Shown piece after piece: positions 26,174 through 34,432 of a stretch of 64,000 bases of DNA. This stretch comes from Priestia megaterium (GTDB lineage Bacteria; Bacillota; Bacilli; Bacillales; Bacillaceae_H), in the NCBI RefSeq assembly GCF_009497655.1, contig NZ_CP023317.1:1827501-1891500 (forward strand), in the 5' to 3' direction. How positions within the stretch are numbered: position 1 is the first letter of the stretch; every line of letters starts with the position of its first letter. The notes beneath the pieces were generated by a model. The model was not told where the DNA came from, searched no databases, and saw nothing but the letters and a program-made list of their open reading frames with translations. Made by a program: the position numbers and the translations under genes.

Positions 26174-26543
26174 CTAACCTCCTTAATCTTAAGTTAGTCA
26201 TTTTAATCCTTAGTTGGATAGTAGCTTTAAATCTATTGTAATGCACGAAAGTTCGATGCCACAAACAAAAGACGGCTACTATCTATAGTCTATTTTTCAT
26301 TATACACGTGCAAAGGGGGCGAAGGGGGGGATTTTCTTATTTTCTTTTTTCGTAATCTAAATTTGGTCATGAAGTATATACATTTGCTGCGTAGCTTATG
26401 TAAGGAGGGTAACTCTGTTCGCAAGACTGCTAATTCTGCTGCGGAGTTTACTGGATGAATAGCAAGCAATTTAAAATAAAAGGATATCAGCGGTTAAAAG
26501 AGAATACTTTCTAAAACTACTAAACATACCCTGGAGGTCATGA
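26174..26543. other. 370-bp gap holding the control region of the larger Rep-like gene
   Basis: Inverted arms GATAGTAGC (26217-26225) and GCTACTATC (26275-26283) enclose a small quasi-palindrome GCACGAAAGTTCGATGC. This lies about 45-110 bp upstream of the Rep-like start, fitting an operator or RNA hairpin that controls rep. A G-rich tract follows at 26307-26330. Further right, SD-like TAAGGAGGG at 26401 leads only into short frames. No gene is supported. Confidence 0.4.
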
Positions 26544-26894
26544 ATGAACCCTATATTAAATGAAGTAGGCACGATTTTTATTCCTGTAGAAGATATACAA
26601 AAAGCACGAGACTGGTATTGTGACGTGCTAGGTTTGCCGGTAGATGGAGACATTTTATATGATCATTTATATGTGATACCTATGAATGGAACAGGAATTG
26701 TATTAGATAGCAAAACTTATTCAAAAAATACGCTTTTTAAAACACCGGCTTTTCATTTGAATACAAACGATATCAAAGAAGCTTATGAGTATATGAAACA
26801 GAAAAAAGTAGAGCTAACGACAGGAATTGAACACGATCACTGGTTTATATTTAAAGATCCAGATGGAAATCATCTTATGGTGTGTGAATGCTGA
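26544..26894 (+). CDS. VOC/glyoxalase-fold protein
   Basis: A 116-aa single vicinal-oxygen-chelate domain with two beta-alpha-beta-beta-beta modules: GTIFIPVEDIQKARDWYCDV, and the second ending FKDPDGNHLMVCEC, the classic metal-side motif with a Glu on the last strand. Such small proteins are lyases, dioxygenases or antibiotic-binding proteins; the substrate is unknown. CTGGAGG lies seven bases ahead of the ATG. It converges with the AI-2E-type gene. Confidence 0.85.
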   Translation: MNPILNEVGTIFIPVEDIQKARDWYCDVLGLPVDGDILYDHLYVIPMNGTGIVLDSKTYSKNTLFKTPAFHLNTNDIKEAYEYMKQKKVELTTGIEHDHWFIFKDPDGNHLMVCEC

Positions 26895-26908
26895 ACCTAT
26901 GGAATAAT

Positions 26909-26938
26909 AAAAGGACCTTCAAGAGAAGGTCCTTTTAT
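26909..26938. terminator. Bidirectional terminator
   Basis: AAAGGACCTTC (26910-26920), loop AAGA, GAAGGTCCTTT (26925-26935), with A and T flanks. Confidence 0.9.
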
Positions 26939-26955
26939 TGTATTGCCTTTGCATT

Positions 26956-28047
26956 TTATAACTTGATAGATTTGTTTCTGAATTGAATCATTCTTACAAT
27001 ATTTATCACAATTGTTTTTGTTACAGCATAAGCCGGAATCGCTAAGATCATTCCGAGTATTCCTGCAATATTACCCGCAACAAGCAATAAAATAATAATC
27101 GTTAAAGGATGAGTGTTTAATTTCTTTCCAATTACCAGCGGAGAAATAATGTTCCCATCGAGCTGTTGAACGATTACGACGACGATAATTACTAATATCG
27201 CTTTTGTAGGAGAGTATAATAAGCCTACGATTAAAGCGGGTGCTACGCCAATAAAAGGGCCGACGTACGGGATAATATTAGTAAGGGCTCCTATTAGTGC
27301 GAGTATTAATGCATAAGGCAACCCGATGATGAGGTAACCAATGAATGTACTAATACCGACAAACAAACAAACGAGCATTTGGCCTTGAATATAAGTAGCT
27401 AGCGTATTTGTTGTTTCTTTCATTGTACGTAACGTTTCTTTTCGATAAGAAGCAGGAACCATACGCAGCGTATTTTTACGAAGTTTATGGCTGTCTTTGA
27501 GCATATAAAAAAGAATGAAAGGAACGGTTACAACCGTAAGAGTAATATTTGTTACGACGCTTAAAACAGATGAAATACTGTTTGTGAGATTCGTAGGTAA
27601 AGTAGACGCGTAGTTTAAAAGTGACTCTTCAATATGATCGAGCGACACATATTTTTGTTCAACCAGCCAGTTAAACCATCTTGAGTTAGATAAATCATTT
27701 ATGTACTCTCTCGTTTCTACAATGTAAGACGGAATATTCTTAGCCAAATCAGTTAATTGTTTAGATAAGGTAGGTCCCACACCGCCCACAATAGAAGCAA
27801 TTACGCCGATAAAAACAACGTATAATAGTAAAATGGCCAGTGTTTTTGGCACTTTTTTTCTTGTGAGAAATGACACAATTGGTTCGAATAAAAAGAAAAG
27901 AAAACCAGCTACAAGAATAGGAAAAAACAAAGTGGAGATAAACACACCGATTGGTAGAAAAACAAACGAAATATGTTTACAAATGTAAATCAGTAAAGCA
28001 ATCATTAATAGTTCTAATGTCCAAAAATGCAGTTTCGATTTAAACAA
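26956..28047 (-). CDS. AI-2E family transporter (YueF-like)
   Basis: A 363-aa membrane protein of the PerM/AI-2E family with about seven or eight helices. It shows the usual layout: two N-terminal helix pairs, a hydrophilic stretch (LAKNIPSYIVETREYINDL), a helix with VPFILFYMLKDSHKLR, then the conserved NIIPYVGPFIGVAPALIVGL and GNIISPLVIGKKLNTHPL. B. subtilis YueF looks similar. Members have been linked to autoinducer export or ion antiport; the substrate is open. The TTG start at 28047 follows AAAGAGGGTAA. Confidence 0.85.
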   Translation of the reverse strand: MFKSKLHFWTLELLMIALLIYICKHISFVFLPIGVFISTLFFPILVAGFLFFLFEPIVSFLTRKKVPKTLAILLLYVVFIGVIASIVGGVGPTLSKQLTDLAKNIPSYIVETREYINDLSNSRWFNWLVEQKYVSLDHIEESLLNYASTLPTNLTNSISSVLSVVTNITLTVVTVPFILFYMLKDSHKLRKNTLRMVPASYRKETLRTMKETTNTLATYIQGQMLVCLFVGISTFIGYLIIGLPYALILALIGALTNIIPYVGPFIGVAPALIVGLLYSPTKAILVIIVVVIVQQLDGNIISPLVIGKKLNTHPLTIIILLLVAGNIAGILGMILAIPAYAVTKTIVINIVRMIQFRNKSIKL

Positions 28048-28095
28048 AAAGTTACCCTCTTTCTTTACTATTTTTTACTATCATACATCAAAAAA

Positions 28096-28125
28096 GAAAC
28101 CCACTGCACGTTAAAAGTGGGCTTT
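28096..28125. terminator. Terminator between tatA and the AI-2E-type gene
   Basis: CCCACT (28100-28105) pairs with AGTGGG (28116-28121), with an extra AAA/TTT extension. T-rich sequence follows on both strands, so it can end leftward tatA transcription. Confidence 0.65.
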
Positions 28126-28157
28126 TTTAGTCTGTATAACTTTCATTTAAATAAAAA

Positions 28158-28352
28158 TTAGGCTTTTTCCTCTTTATCTTTAGTGGTATCCTCTGGAGTT
28201 TTTTTGTCGTCATCTTGTATAATTCCTTCTGCTGCATTTTTAAATTCTCGCAGGGAATGTCCAAATGCTCGTCCTATGTCCGGCAATTTACTTGGTCCAA
28301 ATACAATTAAGGCAGTAATCCCGATTACGACCATGCTTGTGGCTCCTGGCAT
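28158..28352 (-). CDS. tatA: Sec-independent translocase subunit TatA/TatE
   Basis: A 64-aa protein with one N-terminal membrane helix (MVVIGITALIVF), the FGPSKLPDIGRAFG hinge, an amphipathic helix and an acidic-basic tail (DDDKKTPEDTTKDKEEKA). This is the full TatA layout. TatA forms the pore for folded, twin-arginine proteins. No tatC is next to it, so it is a stand-alone copy. Promoter elements were not identified. Confidence 0.92.
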   Translation of the reverse strand: MPGATSMVVIGITALIVFGPSKLPDIGRAFGHSLREFKNAAEGIIQDDDKKTPEDTTKDKEEKA

Positions 28353-28745
28353 GATATCCTCTCCTTTAAAAGCAATGAATATATGAAAATTAAAAAGAGA
28401 TAGTAAATAAAGTGCATGTTTATACTATTCACTTTTCTCTTTAAAATTCCTTTATTTTAAATGATACGAAAACAAGGTGGAGCGGCTATGTATGATTTAA
28501 ATGCTTGTAGTGATATTTTTTCCTTTCGCATCCGACGCTAATTATAGCATTAAAGATAGCTATTCGTCTTAGTAACCTTATAAGCTCTATGTAAAAAAAT
28601 TTGCTTTAATTCTTATGGAATCATGTCAGAAATCGTGTTTTTAAAATTAAAGAATCAGTATATGAAAACAAGAAAAGAAAAAAATCGAAAAAATATAAAG
28701 ATAAATTGTTGTAAAATTTAGAAATAAGTAATAGAATTAAATAAA

Positions 28746-28761
28746 ATGTTAACGTTAACAT
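28746..28761 (+). promoter_or_regulatory. LacI/cre-type operator 1 upstream of uxaC
   Basis: Perfect 16-bp palindrome ATGTTAACGTTAACAT. The core TGTTAACGTTAACA fits both a LacI-family operator and the cre consensus. Likely bound by the ExuR-like repressor encoded at 31826, and perhaps CcpA. The rest of the 519-bp gap (28353-28871) has a weak SD-led 17-codon frame at 28488 and nothing else clear. Confidence 0.75.
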
Positions 28762-28831
28762 CTTTGTTGTTGAAGATTATATCTTATTAAAATAGTTATC
28801 TATAAATAAGATTATTTATCCTCATATAAAA

Positions 28832-28851
28832 TTTTGTTAACGTTAACAAAA
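28832..28851 (+). promoter_or_regulatory. LacI/cre-type operator 2 upstream of uxaC
   Basis: A 20-bp perfect palindrome with the same 14-base core TGTTAACGTTAACA at 28835-28848, 88 bp after operator 1 and only a few bases before the uxaC SD. Two identical operators 88 bp (about eight helical turns) apart would suit DNA looping. Confidence 0.78.
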
Positions 28852-28871
28852 AAGTAAAGGAGTAGGTAGAA

Positions 28872-30293
28872 ATGAAACAGTTTATGGATGACCATTTTTT
28901 ATTAACAAATGAAACAGCAGCACACTTGTATAATACTTACGCAAAAGATATGCCGATTATTGATTATCATTGCCACTTAAACCCGCAGGAAGTTTATGAG
29001 AATAAACAGTTTAAAACGTTAACTAACGTTTGGCTAGATGGAGATCACTATAAATGGAGACTGATGAGAGCGAACGGAATTGAAGAAGAAAAGATAACAG
29101 GATCAGCGAGTGACTATGAAAAATTTCTCGCGTGGGCTAAAACAGTTCCGATGACGATTGGGAATCCACTATATCATTGGACGCATCTAGAGTTAAAGCG
29201 TTTTTTTAATATTGATGAGATATTAAATGAACAGACGGCACCGTTTATTTGGGAAAAAGCAAACGAGAAATTACGCAGCGGTAAGTTTGGTGCAAGAGAT
29301 CTTATTACACGTTCTAACGTAAAAGTTATCTGTACAACGGATGACCCAACAGATTCATTAGAGTATCATATGAAACTAAGAGATGTCCAAGGTTTTGAGA
29401 CCCAAGTACTTCCAAGTTTTCGTCCGGATAAAGGGCTTGAAATCAACCAAGAAGGGTTTAAGAGCTGGATTGCAAAGTTGCAAGATTGTTCAAACCGCTC
29501 CATTCACACCTATGAGGATTTGTTAAAAGCTCTTGAAAGTCGAGCTCGTTTTTTTCATTCCATGGGAGGGCGTTTATCTGATCACGCACTAAATAAAATG
29601 GTATATACGAAGACTTCGAAAGAAGAAGTTTCGGAGATTTTCTTAAAAGCCTTAAAAGGTGAAGGCGTAAGTACTGAAGAAGAAAGTAAATACAAGTCAT
29701 ATACGTTAATCTTTTTAGGGAAGCTGTATAATGAGCTAGGTTGGGCAATGCAATTTCACCTTCATGCTCTTAGAAACAATAACACCAAAATGTTTCGTCA
29801 GTTAGGTCCAGATACAGGGTATGACTCGATGTATGACGGACAAGTGGCAGAGCCTCTCGTACAGCTTCTTGATCAAATGGACGTACAAAATAGTTTGCCA
29901 AAGACGATTTTATATTCGTTAAATCCAAAAGATAATTATGTATTAGCAAGTATAATTGGCAGCTTTCAAGGAGACGGTATTCCTGGCAAGCTGCAGCTTG
30001 GCACGGCTTGGTGGTTTAATGATCAACGAGAAGGTATGTTAGAACAGATGAAAGCGTTATCAAATGTTGGGTTGTTTAGTCGGTTTATCGGTATGTTAAC
30101 AGATTCCCGAAGTTTTCTTTCGTATACAAGGCATGAATATTTCAGAAGACTAGTATGCAGCTTAATTGGTACGTGGGTAGAAGAAGGGGAAGTACCTAAT
30201 GACCAACAGCTACTTGAGCAAATTGTAAAAGGAATATGTTATGAAAATGCTAAAGACTACTTTAGCTTCCCAGCCTATACGCTGCAAAAATAA
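28872..30293 (+). CDS. uxaC: Glucuronate/galacturonate isomerase
   Basis: A 473-aa uronate isomerase, first step of D-galacturonate catabolism (galacturonate to tagaturonate). The metal-binding HxH of the amidohydrolase fold is H33/H35 in IIDYHCHLNP. The family's WWFNDQREGM and GMLTDSRSFLSYTRHEYFRR segments are near the C-terminus. Start follows AAAGGAG by ten bases. It leads a row of five uronate genes and lies behind two operators. Confidence 0.95.
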   Translation: MKQFMDDHFLLTNETAAHLYNTYAKDMPIIDYHCHLNPQEVYENKQFKTLTNVWLDGDHYKWRLMRANGIEEEKITGSASDYEKFLAWAKTVPMTIGNPLYHWTHLELKRFFNIDEILNEQTAPFIWEKANEKLRSGKFGARDLITRSNVKVICTTDDPTDSLEYHMKLRDVQGFETQVLPSFRPDKGLEINQEGFKSWIAKLQDCSNRSIHTYEDLLKALESRARFFHSMGGRLSDHALNKMVYTKTSKEEVSEIFLKALKGEGVSTEEESKYKSYTLIFLGKLYNELGWAMQFHLHALRNNNTKMFRQLGPDTGYDSMYDGQVAEPLVQLLDQMDVQNSLPKTILYSLNPKDNYVLASIIGSFQGDGIPGKLQLGTAWWFNDQREGMLEQMKALSNVGLFSRFIGMLTDSRSFLSYTRHEYFRRLVCSLIGTWVEEGEVPNDQQLLEQIVKGICYENAKDYFSFPAYTLQK

Positions 30294-30340
30294 AGGGGCA
30301 AAATAGTTTAAAGAATTGCAAGGGGAGAAGGGGGATTACC

Positions 30341-31723
30341 ATGAGTGTTGTGGCAACAGAAAGAAAGGTTGAAATAAAAGTAGAAAAGAAAAATCTTAGT
30401 GTAAAAGAAAAAATATCTTATGGTATGGGTGATTTTGGTAACGGTTTCATGTTTGATTTAGGGCAGCTTTATTTGTTGAAGTTCTTTACAGATGTGGCAG
30501 GCATCCCTGCCGCGGCTGCGGGAGGGATTTTTCTAGTAAGTAAGTTATTTGCAGCAGTTTGTGATCCCATTGTTGGTTCGTCCATTGATTACCGAAAAAA
30601 CATCGGAGCTAAAGGAAAATTCCGGCCGTATTTACTATTCGGAAGTATGGTGTTAGCCATTTTAACCGTACTCACGTTTATTTCGCCAAATCTTTCACCG
30701 GCGGGTAAATTAATTTATGCGTACACTTCTTATATGATTTGGGGAATTGGCTATTCATTTGTCAATATTCCATACGGATCGCTAGGCGCATCCATGACTC
30801 AAAATACTTCTGATCGCACGTCTCTTGCTGCTTTTCGTCAAACAGGATCATTAGGTGCACTGTTTGTAACCAGCATTGCTGTTGTACCGCTCATTCTGTT
30901 ATTTCCAAATGAAAAAATCGGTTATCCCGTTGTCATGGGAATTATGTCGGTCATTGGCATCATCGCTTTTTATGTATGCTATCGCAATTGCAAAGAACGC
31001 ATTGTCGTAAAAGAGAGTCCAAAAGAAAAACTATCAGTTAAGTCTATTTTTAAAACGTTTGTAAGTAACAAACCTCTTTTAATTTTAGTGTTTATGACGG
31101 TATTTACCATTTCAGCTTACAATATTAAATCAGCTATGCTTATTTACTTTGCACAGTATAATTTAGGAAATGTTAAATTGATGGCTTACATGAACTTTAT
31201 TATTATTGGTTCATCCTTTCTAGGAGTCATTATGCTGCCAAAGCTTGTTAGCCGATTTGGAAAAAAGCAAGCTGCAATGATTGGCTTAGGAATCAGTATT
31301 GCAGCGGACACAGTAAATTTCTTTATGCCTTCTAACGTCATAATTTTTACGATTTTAGCAAGTATTGCCTTTATAGGTATCAGCATTCCTAACGGGATTA
31401 CATGGGCATTTGTATCAGATATTATTGATTATGGTGAATGGAAAACAGGCGAAAGAAAAGAAGGCACAACGTATTCATTGTTCAACTTTTCTCGAAAGCT
31501 TGCTCAGTCGCTATCCGGCTTCTTATCAGGTATTGGTTTAGGGTTAGTTGGGTATATCCCAAACGTGGCACAAAAGGCAGGTACATTAGTGGGAATTAAA
31601 AGTTTGCTGTTACTATATCCTGCTATTGCTTTATCCATTGCTGCAGTGATTATTGGTTTTATGTATAAGCTAACGGATAAGAAACACGCGGAGATTGTCC
31701 AAGATATTCATGCTAGGTCTTAG
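30341..31723 (+). CDS. GPH-family sugar/uronate:cation symporter (YjmB-like)
   Basis: A 460-aa twelve-helix transporter of the glycoside-pentoside-hexuronide family. It shows the family opening KEKISYGMGDFGNGFMFDLG and the loop D-P-I-V-G-S, plus FRPYLLFGS. The second-half signature DIIDYGEWKTGERKEGTTYS is also present. Placement between uxaC and the repressor mirrors the B. subtilis exu cluster, where YjmB-type symporters sit. Galacturonate is therefore the likely substrate. SD AGGGGAGAAGGGGG precedes the ATG. Confidence 0.88.
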   Translation: MSVVATERKVEIKVEKKNLSVKEKISYGMGDFGNGFMFDLGQLYLLKFFTDVAGIPAAAAGGIFLVSKLFAAVCDPIVGSSIDYRKNIGAKGKFRPYLLFGSMVLAILTVLTFISPNLSPAGKLIYAYTSYMIWGIGYSFVNIPYGSLGASMTQNTSDRTSLAAFRQTGSLGALFVTSIAVVPLILLFPNEKIGYPVVMGIMSVIGIIAFYVCYRNCKERIVVKESPKEKLSVKSIFKTFVSNKPLLILVFMTVFTISAYNIKSAMLIYFAQYNLGNVKLMAYMNFIIIGSSFLGVIMLPKLVSRFGKKQAAMIGLGISIAADTVNFFMPSNVIIFTILASIAFIGISIPNGITWAFVSDIIDYGEWKTGERKEGTTYSLFNFSRKLAQSLSGFLSGIGLGLVGYIPNVAQKAGTLVGIKSLLLLYPAIALSIAAVIIGFMYKLTDKKHAEIVQDIHARS

Positions 31724-31825
31724 TCAAAACTGTCATAACATTCACCATTTGCTTATTATTCCTACTAACTTGTGATATCCTTATAATAAAAATCGATACT
31801 GATTCATTAAAGGAAGGTAAATGAA

Positions 31826-32839
31826 ATGGGTGTTACAATTAAGGATATTGCAAAACTAGCAAACGTATCACATACAACGGTTTCACGTGCATTAAACAAT
31901 AGTCCGCTTATTAAAGAAAAAACAAAAAAGAAAATTTTAGAGATTGCAAATACGCTTAACTATATTCCTGATTATCATGCGAAAAATTTAGTGCTTCAAA
32001 AATCTCATACAATTGGATTGTTTTTTACGAGCATGGCAAACGGTACGTCACCAAGTTTTTTAGTAGATAGTATTAGAGGGGTAAGTAAAGTAATTGATGT
32101 TCAGTATAATTTATTTGTAAGAGGCATTGACGATTATGATGATTATACGTACATCAACAATAAACGCTTTGATGCGATTATTTTAATGAGTCAAAGCGAC
32201 CGTGATAACGCTTTTATATATAACGTAGTAGAAAAAGGCATCCCGTTGATTGTGCTCAACCGTCAAGTTGACGATTCATCGATTATTAATATTTTGTCAA
32301 ATGACAAAGAAGGAGCCTACAAAGCCGGCGAATATTTGATTGAATTAGGTCACAGGCATATTGCAATCATAGAAGGAATAGAAGGTTTTAAATCAACTCA
32401 ACAGCGTAAGGAAGGATTTCTTAACTCGTTAATTGATCACAATGTTTCCATTCGCCAAGAGTATATGATTCAAGGAAATTACGATATGCAAAGCGGATAT
32501 GAAGGAATGAAAGCACTGTTAAGGTTAAAGCAGCCGCCTACTGCTGTTTTTTGTTCAAATGATGATATGGCAATCGGTGCTATGAACGCCGCATTCGAGT
32601 CTGGGCTAAACGTACCGAGTGATATCTCAATTATTGGATTTGATGATATTGAATTAGCCAAATACACCACTCCTTCACTCACAACCGTTAAAAGACCAAT
32701 CGAGAAAATCAGCATGACCGGAGCAGAAGCAGTTTTATCATTAATGGACAAAGATGACAAAAAGATGCTGCAAAATAAAGTTTTAATTAATACCGAATTA
32801 ATGGTTCGCCAGTCTGTAAAGTCACGCTCATCTATGTAG
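31826..32839 (+). CDS. exuR: LacI-family repressor of the uronate genes (ExuR-like)
   Basis: A 337-aa LacI-type regulator. The N-terminal HTH and hinge are TIKDIAKLANVSHTTVSRAL and LNYIPDYHAKNLV; a periplasmic-binding-protein-like effector domain follows, with SIIGFDDIELAKYTTPSLTT near the end. The gene sits inside the uronate cluster, and perfect palindromes with a central CG (TGTTAACGTTAACA) flank it at 28.75, 28.83 and 32.87 kb, the kind of site LacI proteins bind. Uronate induction is inferred. The start at 31826 follows AGGAAGG; a neighbouring ATG at 31821 is out of frame. Confidence 0.85.
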   Translation: MGVTIKDIAKLANVSHTTVSRALNNSPLIKEKTKKKILEIANTLNYIPDYHAKNLVLQKSHTIGLFFTSMANGTSPSFLVDSIRGVSKVIDVQYNLFVRGIDDYDDYTYINNKRFDAIILMSQSDRDNAFIYNVVEKGIPLIVLNRQVDDSSIINILSNDKEGAYKAGEYLIELGHRHIAIIEGIEGFKSTQQRKEGFLNSLIDHNVSIRQEYMIQGNYDMQSGYEGMKALLRLKQPPTAVFCSNDDMAIGAMNAAFESGLNVPSDISIIGFDDIELAKYTTPSLTTVKRPIEKISMTGAEAVLSLMDKDDKKMLQNKVLINTELMVRQSVKSRSSM

Positions 32840-32863
32840 CCGGTTATTTAGTATAACCGGCCC

Positions 32864-32887
32864 AAAAATGTTAACGTTAACATTTTT
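32864..32887 (+). promoter_or_regulatory. Operator 3 upstream of uxaB
   Basis: A 24-bp perfect palindrome with core TGTTAACGTTAACA (32869-32882), flanked by A5 and T5. It lies just after the exuR stop and 70 bp before uxaB, implying a second regulated promoter. Its symmetry with a T tract could also let it act as a weak terminator for exuR. Confidence 0.78.
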
Positions 32888-32956
32888 AAGAAATAAAACA
32901 ATATAAAAAGCTATAAAAATAACAATGTTAATGTGTGCAAAAAAGGAGATGCTAAC

Positions 32957-34420
32957 ATGAAGTTAAACCGTCAGATGCAAGCTAACACACGTATATACCC
33001 AGAAAAAGTACTGCAGTTTGGAGAAGGCGTATTTCTAAGAGGGTTTGCTGATTGGCAAATTCATCAAATGAACAAACGCACTGCATTTAAAGGCAGTATA
33101 GTAGCTGTCAATCCGAGAATTACGGGAAATGCAGGTAAATTGAATGAGCAAGACGGTTTGTTTACGGTTTCTCTTCAAGGAATTCAAGACGGTAAAGCAG
33201 TCAAAGAACATGAAGTAATTGAATCTATTAGCCGAGGTCTAAATCCATATGAAGATTATGAGGCGTATATGCAATTAGCGGAGAAAGAAGAGCTAAGATT
33301 TCTTATTTCTAATACAACAGAAGCAGGTATCGCATTTTTAGAAGAAGACCGCTTGGAACATGCACCGCAAACGAGTTTTCCTGGTAAAGTTACGGCATTT
33401 CTATATAAGCGGTTTCAAGCTTTTCAAGGAGATCCAACAAAGGGACTTATTATCCTTCCTTGTGAATTAGTGGAGCGAAACGGGGATTTGTTAAAGAAAA
33501 TGGTATTGCGCTATGCCGACAAATGGAATTTAGAGAAAAAGTTTACCGAATGGATACACGAAGCAAATGCTTTTTGCTGCACGCTTGTTGACCGAATTGT
33601 GCCAGGTTATCCAAACGATGAAAATCTGCTCAATGAACTGAGTTATGAAGATGAGTTTTTTGTGATCGCAGAGCCATTTTACTTATGGGTTATTGAGGGA
33701 CCTGAGTGGGTAAAAGAAGAGTTTCCCGCGGAAGAAGCTGGTTTACATGTGAAATTTGTGGACGACATTGCACCATATGCGCTGCAGAAAGTCAGAATTT
33801 TAAATGGGATTCATACTGCTATGATGCCTGTTGCGTATTTAGCGGAACTAAATACGGTCAGAGAAGCAGTCGAAGATGATGTAATCGGAACGTTTATTCG
33901 AAAGTGTCTGTATGAAGAAATTATTCCTAGTTTACCAGTTTCGGAAGAAGAGTCTTTGCCAGTTGCTAAATCTGCATTAGAACGCTTTCAAAATCCGTTT
34001 ATCCACCACGCATTAATGAGCATCTCTTTGAACAGCATGACAAAGTTTAAAACGCGAAACATCCCAACTCTTAAAGAGTACGTTGAAAAGCAAGGAGCGC
34101 TGCCGGCTTTGCTTACATTTTCTCTCAGTGCCCTCATTTCTTTTTATAAAGGAAAAAGAGAAGGAGAAAAAATTGAACTATCAGATGACCCTGCAGTTCT
34201 AGAAATGTATGAATCTCTTTGGAATACGTTTGACGGTACTGAAAAAAGCATTTCTTACATTGTAAAAGAAGTACTGGGATATAAAGAGCATTGGGGAGAG
34301 AATTTAAATACGATTCCTAGCTTAACAGAAGCCGTAACAAATGGAGTCTTAGCCATTGAAACTCTCGGAATGAAACAGGCAATAAAAGAAATTCTCTATG
34401 TAACCGCAACTAAACAGTAA
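32957..34420 (+). CDS. uxaB: Tagaturonate reductase (altronate oxidoreductase)
   Basis: A 487-aa polyol dehydrogenase-family enzyme that reduces tagaturonate to altronate with NADH. Early residues VLQFGEGVFLRGFADWQIHQ include the dinucleotide-binding loop. The catalytic-domain motif KVRILNGIHTAMMPVAYL carries the conserved Lys, Asn and His. VDRIVPGYP is also typical of UxaB. ATG at 32957 follows AAAAAAGGAGATG; an earlier in-frame ATG at 32933 lies upstream of the SD. It is followed by uxaA with 12 bp between them. Confidence 0.93.
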   Translation: MKLNRQMQANTRIYPEKVLQFGEGVFLRGFADWQIHQMNKRTAFKGSIVAVNPRITGNAGKLNEQDGLFTVSLQGIQDGKAVKEHEVIESISRGLNPYEDYEAYMQLAEKEELRFLISNTTEAGIAFLEEDRLEHAPQTSFPGKVTAFLYKRFQAFQGDPTKGLIILPCELVERNGDLLKKMVLRYADKWNLEKKFTEWIHEANAFCCTLVDRIVPGYPNDENLLNELSYEDEFFVIAEPFYLWVIEGPEWVKEEFPAEEAGLHVKFVDDIAPYALQKVRILNGIHTAMMPVAYLAELNTVREAVEDDVIGTFIRKCLYEEIIPSLPVSEEESLPVAKSALERFQNPFIHHALMSISLNSMTKFKTRNIPTLKEYVEKQGALPALLTFSLSALISFYKGKREGEKIELSDDPAVLEMYESLWNTFDGTEKSISYIVKEVLGYKEHWGENLNTIPSLTEAVTNGVLAIETLGMKQAIKEILYVTATKQ

Positions 34421-34432
34421 GAGGTGAAGCAT

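Noticed and set aside
26383-26455. 29-codon frame after an SD-like TAAGGAGGG
   Set aside because: The SD lies inside the frame, not before its ATG, and the peptide resembles nothing known.
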